From Verrucomicrobia subdivision 6 bacterium BACL9 MAG-120507-bin52 (GTDB lineage: Bacteria > Verrucomicrobiota > Verrucomicrobiia > Methylacidiphilales > Verrucolacustridaceae), in contig LIBO01000054.1 in assembly GCA_001438005.1 (NCBI GenBank), forward strand, positions 1 through 6,656: a stretch of DNA of 6,656 nucleotides, read 5' to 3'. Positions within the stretch are counted from its first letter, which is position 1; every line of letters starts with the position of its first letter. Of the stretch, positions 5,787 through 6,656 are shown in pieces. Both the position numbers and the translations under genes were made by a program. Below the pieces are notes generated by a model that was given only the letters and a program-made list of their open reading frames with translations, had not been told where the DNA came from and ran no database searches.

Positions 5787-6400
5787 GCCGACCTCGCTCC
5801 ACCCATGATGATCAGCAGGATCTTCCCCTCCCCGCGGGTGGCCCCCTTGAGGATATCAGCGCCGAGCTCCAGAACAGCCAACACGCCCTCATTCAACTTC
5901 AAAAACAGCAGCAGGACCTCGAAAGCAGAAGAAGACAGCTCGAGGAGCTCAGTACCCGGCGACAAGAGCTCCTCATCGGCCAAAAAAATATTCGGGACAA
6001 TCTGTTGCGCGGAATCGTAATTCTCGAGCGTGCCGAAGATCAGGGTCGCAAAGAAGTCGAGCAGATGCATGAGACTCGGCAAATCTTCAGTGAGCAGCTC
6101 TCGCAAATCACCAATATCGATCCCTCCGAATGGTCCGCCACGGGCATCGAAGAGGAGCTCTCAAAATCCCTCGCCAAGGTAGACCAAGCCAAGGCCATTT
6201 ATACTCAGTCCCGGGCCAAGATTGATGCCCTGCGAGGGCGTGACCTTGATCTAGGCACTGAACAGCCGGAGGGCGGAGAGACCCCCTCGGCCAATACTCA
6301 GGATTCTTTCTCAACCAACTTTGCCCGAGGCCTAGCTTTCAATCTTCCCCTTATCGTTGCCCTTGCTCTTGGCCTGATTCTCCTTCAACTCCTCAAGTAA
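5783..6400 (+). CDS. Coiled-coil protein with a C-terminal membrane anchor, unknown function
   Basis: A 205-residue protein I do not recognise. It has no signal peptide; the N-terminus is polar (MSRPRSTHDDQQ). Residues about 22-105 are strongly heptad-like and rich in Gln, Glu, Leu and Arg (LQKQQQDLESRRRQLEELS), and 118-152 is a second helical stretch. An acidic, Gly/Pro-rich linker (about 155-175) precedes one hydrophobic segment (about 184-204, LAFNLPLIVALALGLILLQL) that ends with K205. This predicts a tail-anchored inner-membrane protein with its coiled coil in the cytoplasm. The ATG overlaps the LysM lipoprotein stop (ATGA, 5783-5786), with no Shine-Dalgarno sequence before it, so the two are probably coupled. 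The codon pattern and the coiled coil support a real gene. Confidence 0.88.
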   Translation: MSRPRSTHDDQQDLPLPAGGPLEDISAELQNSQHALIQLQKQQQDLESRRRQLEELSTRRQELLIGQKNIRDNLLRGIVILERAEDQGRKEVEQMHETRQIFSEQLSQITNIDPSEWSATGIEEELSKSLAKVDQAKAIYTQSRAKIDALRGRDLDLGTEQPEGGETPSANTQDSFSTNFARGLAFNLPLIVALALGLILLQLLK

Positions 6401-6506
6401 TCTTTGGTCGGTGGCCGTTTTCTGCCCTCACCCCTTATTCCCACTTTAGGTGCATAGGGCCGAACCTGAATCTTGATTTCAAGATCTATGGCTCTACATC
6501 TAGTTC
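6401..6506 (+). other. Intergenic region before the last gene
   Basis: 106 bp. Just after the stop there is only a weak potential hairpin (GGTC-GGT-GGCC, 6407-6417) followed by TTTT with a G between; it is too small to call a terminator. The main structure is the inverted repeat at 6470-6485. No strong promoter is visible: TTGATT (6473-6478) could be a -35 but no good -10 follows. Confidence 0.5.
6470..6485. promoter_or_regulatory. Perfect 7-bp-arm inverted repeat, possible operator
   Basis: ATCTTGA (6470-6476), TT, TCAAGAT (6479-6485). It lies 21 bp before the ATG at 6507 and overlaps TTGATT, which could act as a -35. No T-run follows, so it is not a terminator. A regulator-binding site is possible but unproven. 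Confidence 0.35.
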
Positions 6507-6656
6507 ATGCAGATGCCCATTTTTAAGCGTGACCCGATTCGCGAGGAAATGCGTCGCATCAACCGAGAGTTTTCTCGGTTAGGCCACACCTCTCGACGAT
6601 TGGTCGAGGAAGCTTCGATGGTCTCTTCTGGACGAAACCAGCCCATACGCTCCGTT
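6507..6656 (+). CDS. Unrecognised basic protein (3' partial)
   Basis: The frame is open from the ATG at 6507 to the end of the window, 50 codons. An in-frame TAG at 6501 sets the earliest possible start; the ATG at 6513 (MPIFKRDPIREEM) is an alternative. The visible part is charged and probably helical, with many Arg residues (REEMRRINREFSRLG, SRRLVEEA). There is no signal peptide and no Shine-Dalgarno sequence. It is on the same strand as the preceding coiled-coil gene but separated by 106 bp. Too little is visible to assign a family, and a chance open frame is possible. Confidence 0.5.
   Translation, partial: MQMPIFKRDPIREEMRRINREFSRLGHTSRRLVEEASMVSSGRNQPIRSV

Overview
The window looks like chromosomal sequence from a Gram-negative (outer-membrane) bacterium. 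It carries an LptE-type LPS-assembly lipoprotein, a BamD-like TPR module, a LysM lipoprotein and a second lipobox protein, all of which imply an outer membrane. The combination of WG repeats, BamD-like TPRs and LptE, with little use of Shine-Dalgarno sequences, suggests the PVC group, perhaps Verrucomicrobiota. That placement is an inference from gene content only. I see no phage, transposon, CRISPR array or toxin/defence cassette.

Layout. (1) 1-2477, plus strand: a two-gene unit. A large WG-repeat/TPR protein, cut by the left edge, overlaps an LptE-like lipoprotein by 4 bp (ATGA). A hairpin plus T-run at 2536-2572 probably ends it. (2) 2623-4870, minus strand: read 5'->3', tRNA-Ala(GGC), a 223-bp spacer, a short-chain dehydrogenase, then a tRNA-dihydrouridine synthase that overlaps it by ATGA. 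The spacer holds a 60-bp imperfect direct repeat, one copy of which carries the 3' end of the tRNA gene, so a decayed second copy of that end lies 83 bp downstream. (3) 4871-4952: a short divergent region with a plausible tRNA promoter on the minus strand and two overlapping, mutually exclusive inverted repeats. (4) 4953-6400, plus strand: a lipoprotein with TPR-like helices, a coiled coil, a Pro/Ala-rich linker and a C-terminal LysM domain, overlapping by ATGA a coiled-coil protein with one C-terminal membrane segment. (5) 6401-6506: intergenic, with a perfect 7-bp-arm inverted repeat. (6) 6507-end: the first 50 codons of an unrecognised basic protein that leaves the window.

How the genes fit together. 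The plus-strand genes share a cell-envelope theme: the first pair is suggestive of outer-membrane protein and LPS assembly, the second of peptidoglycan-linked envelope structure. The minus-strand unit pairs a tRNA gene with a tRNA-modifying enzyme on the same strand. The most unusual items are the WG-repeat/BamD-like fusion coupled to lptE, the decayed duplicate of the tRNA 3' end, and the self-complementary trailer at the tRNA 3' end. I did not find convincing evidence of a wholly new system; the closest candidate is the uncharacterised LysM lipoprotein/tail-anchored coiled-coil pair.
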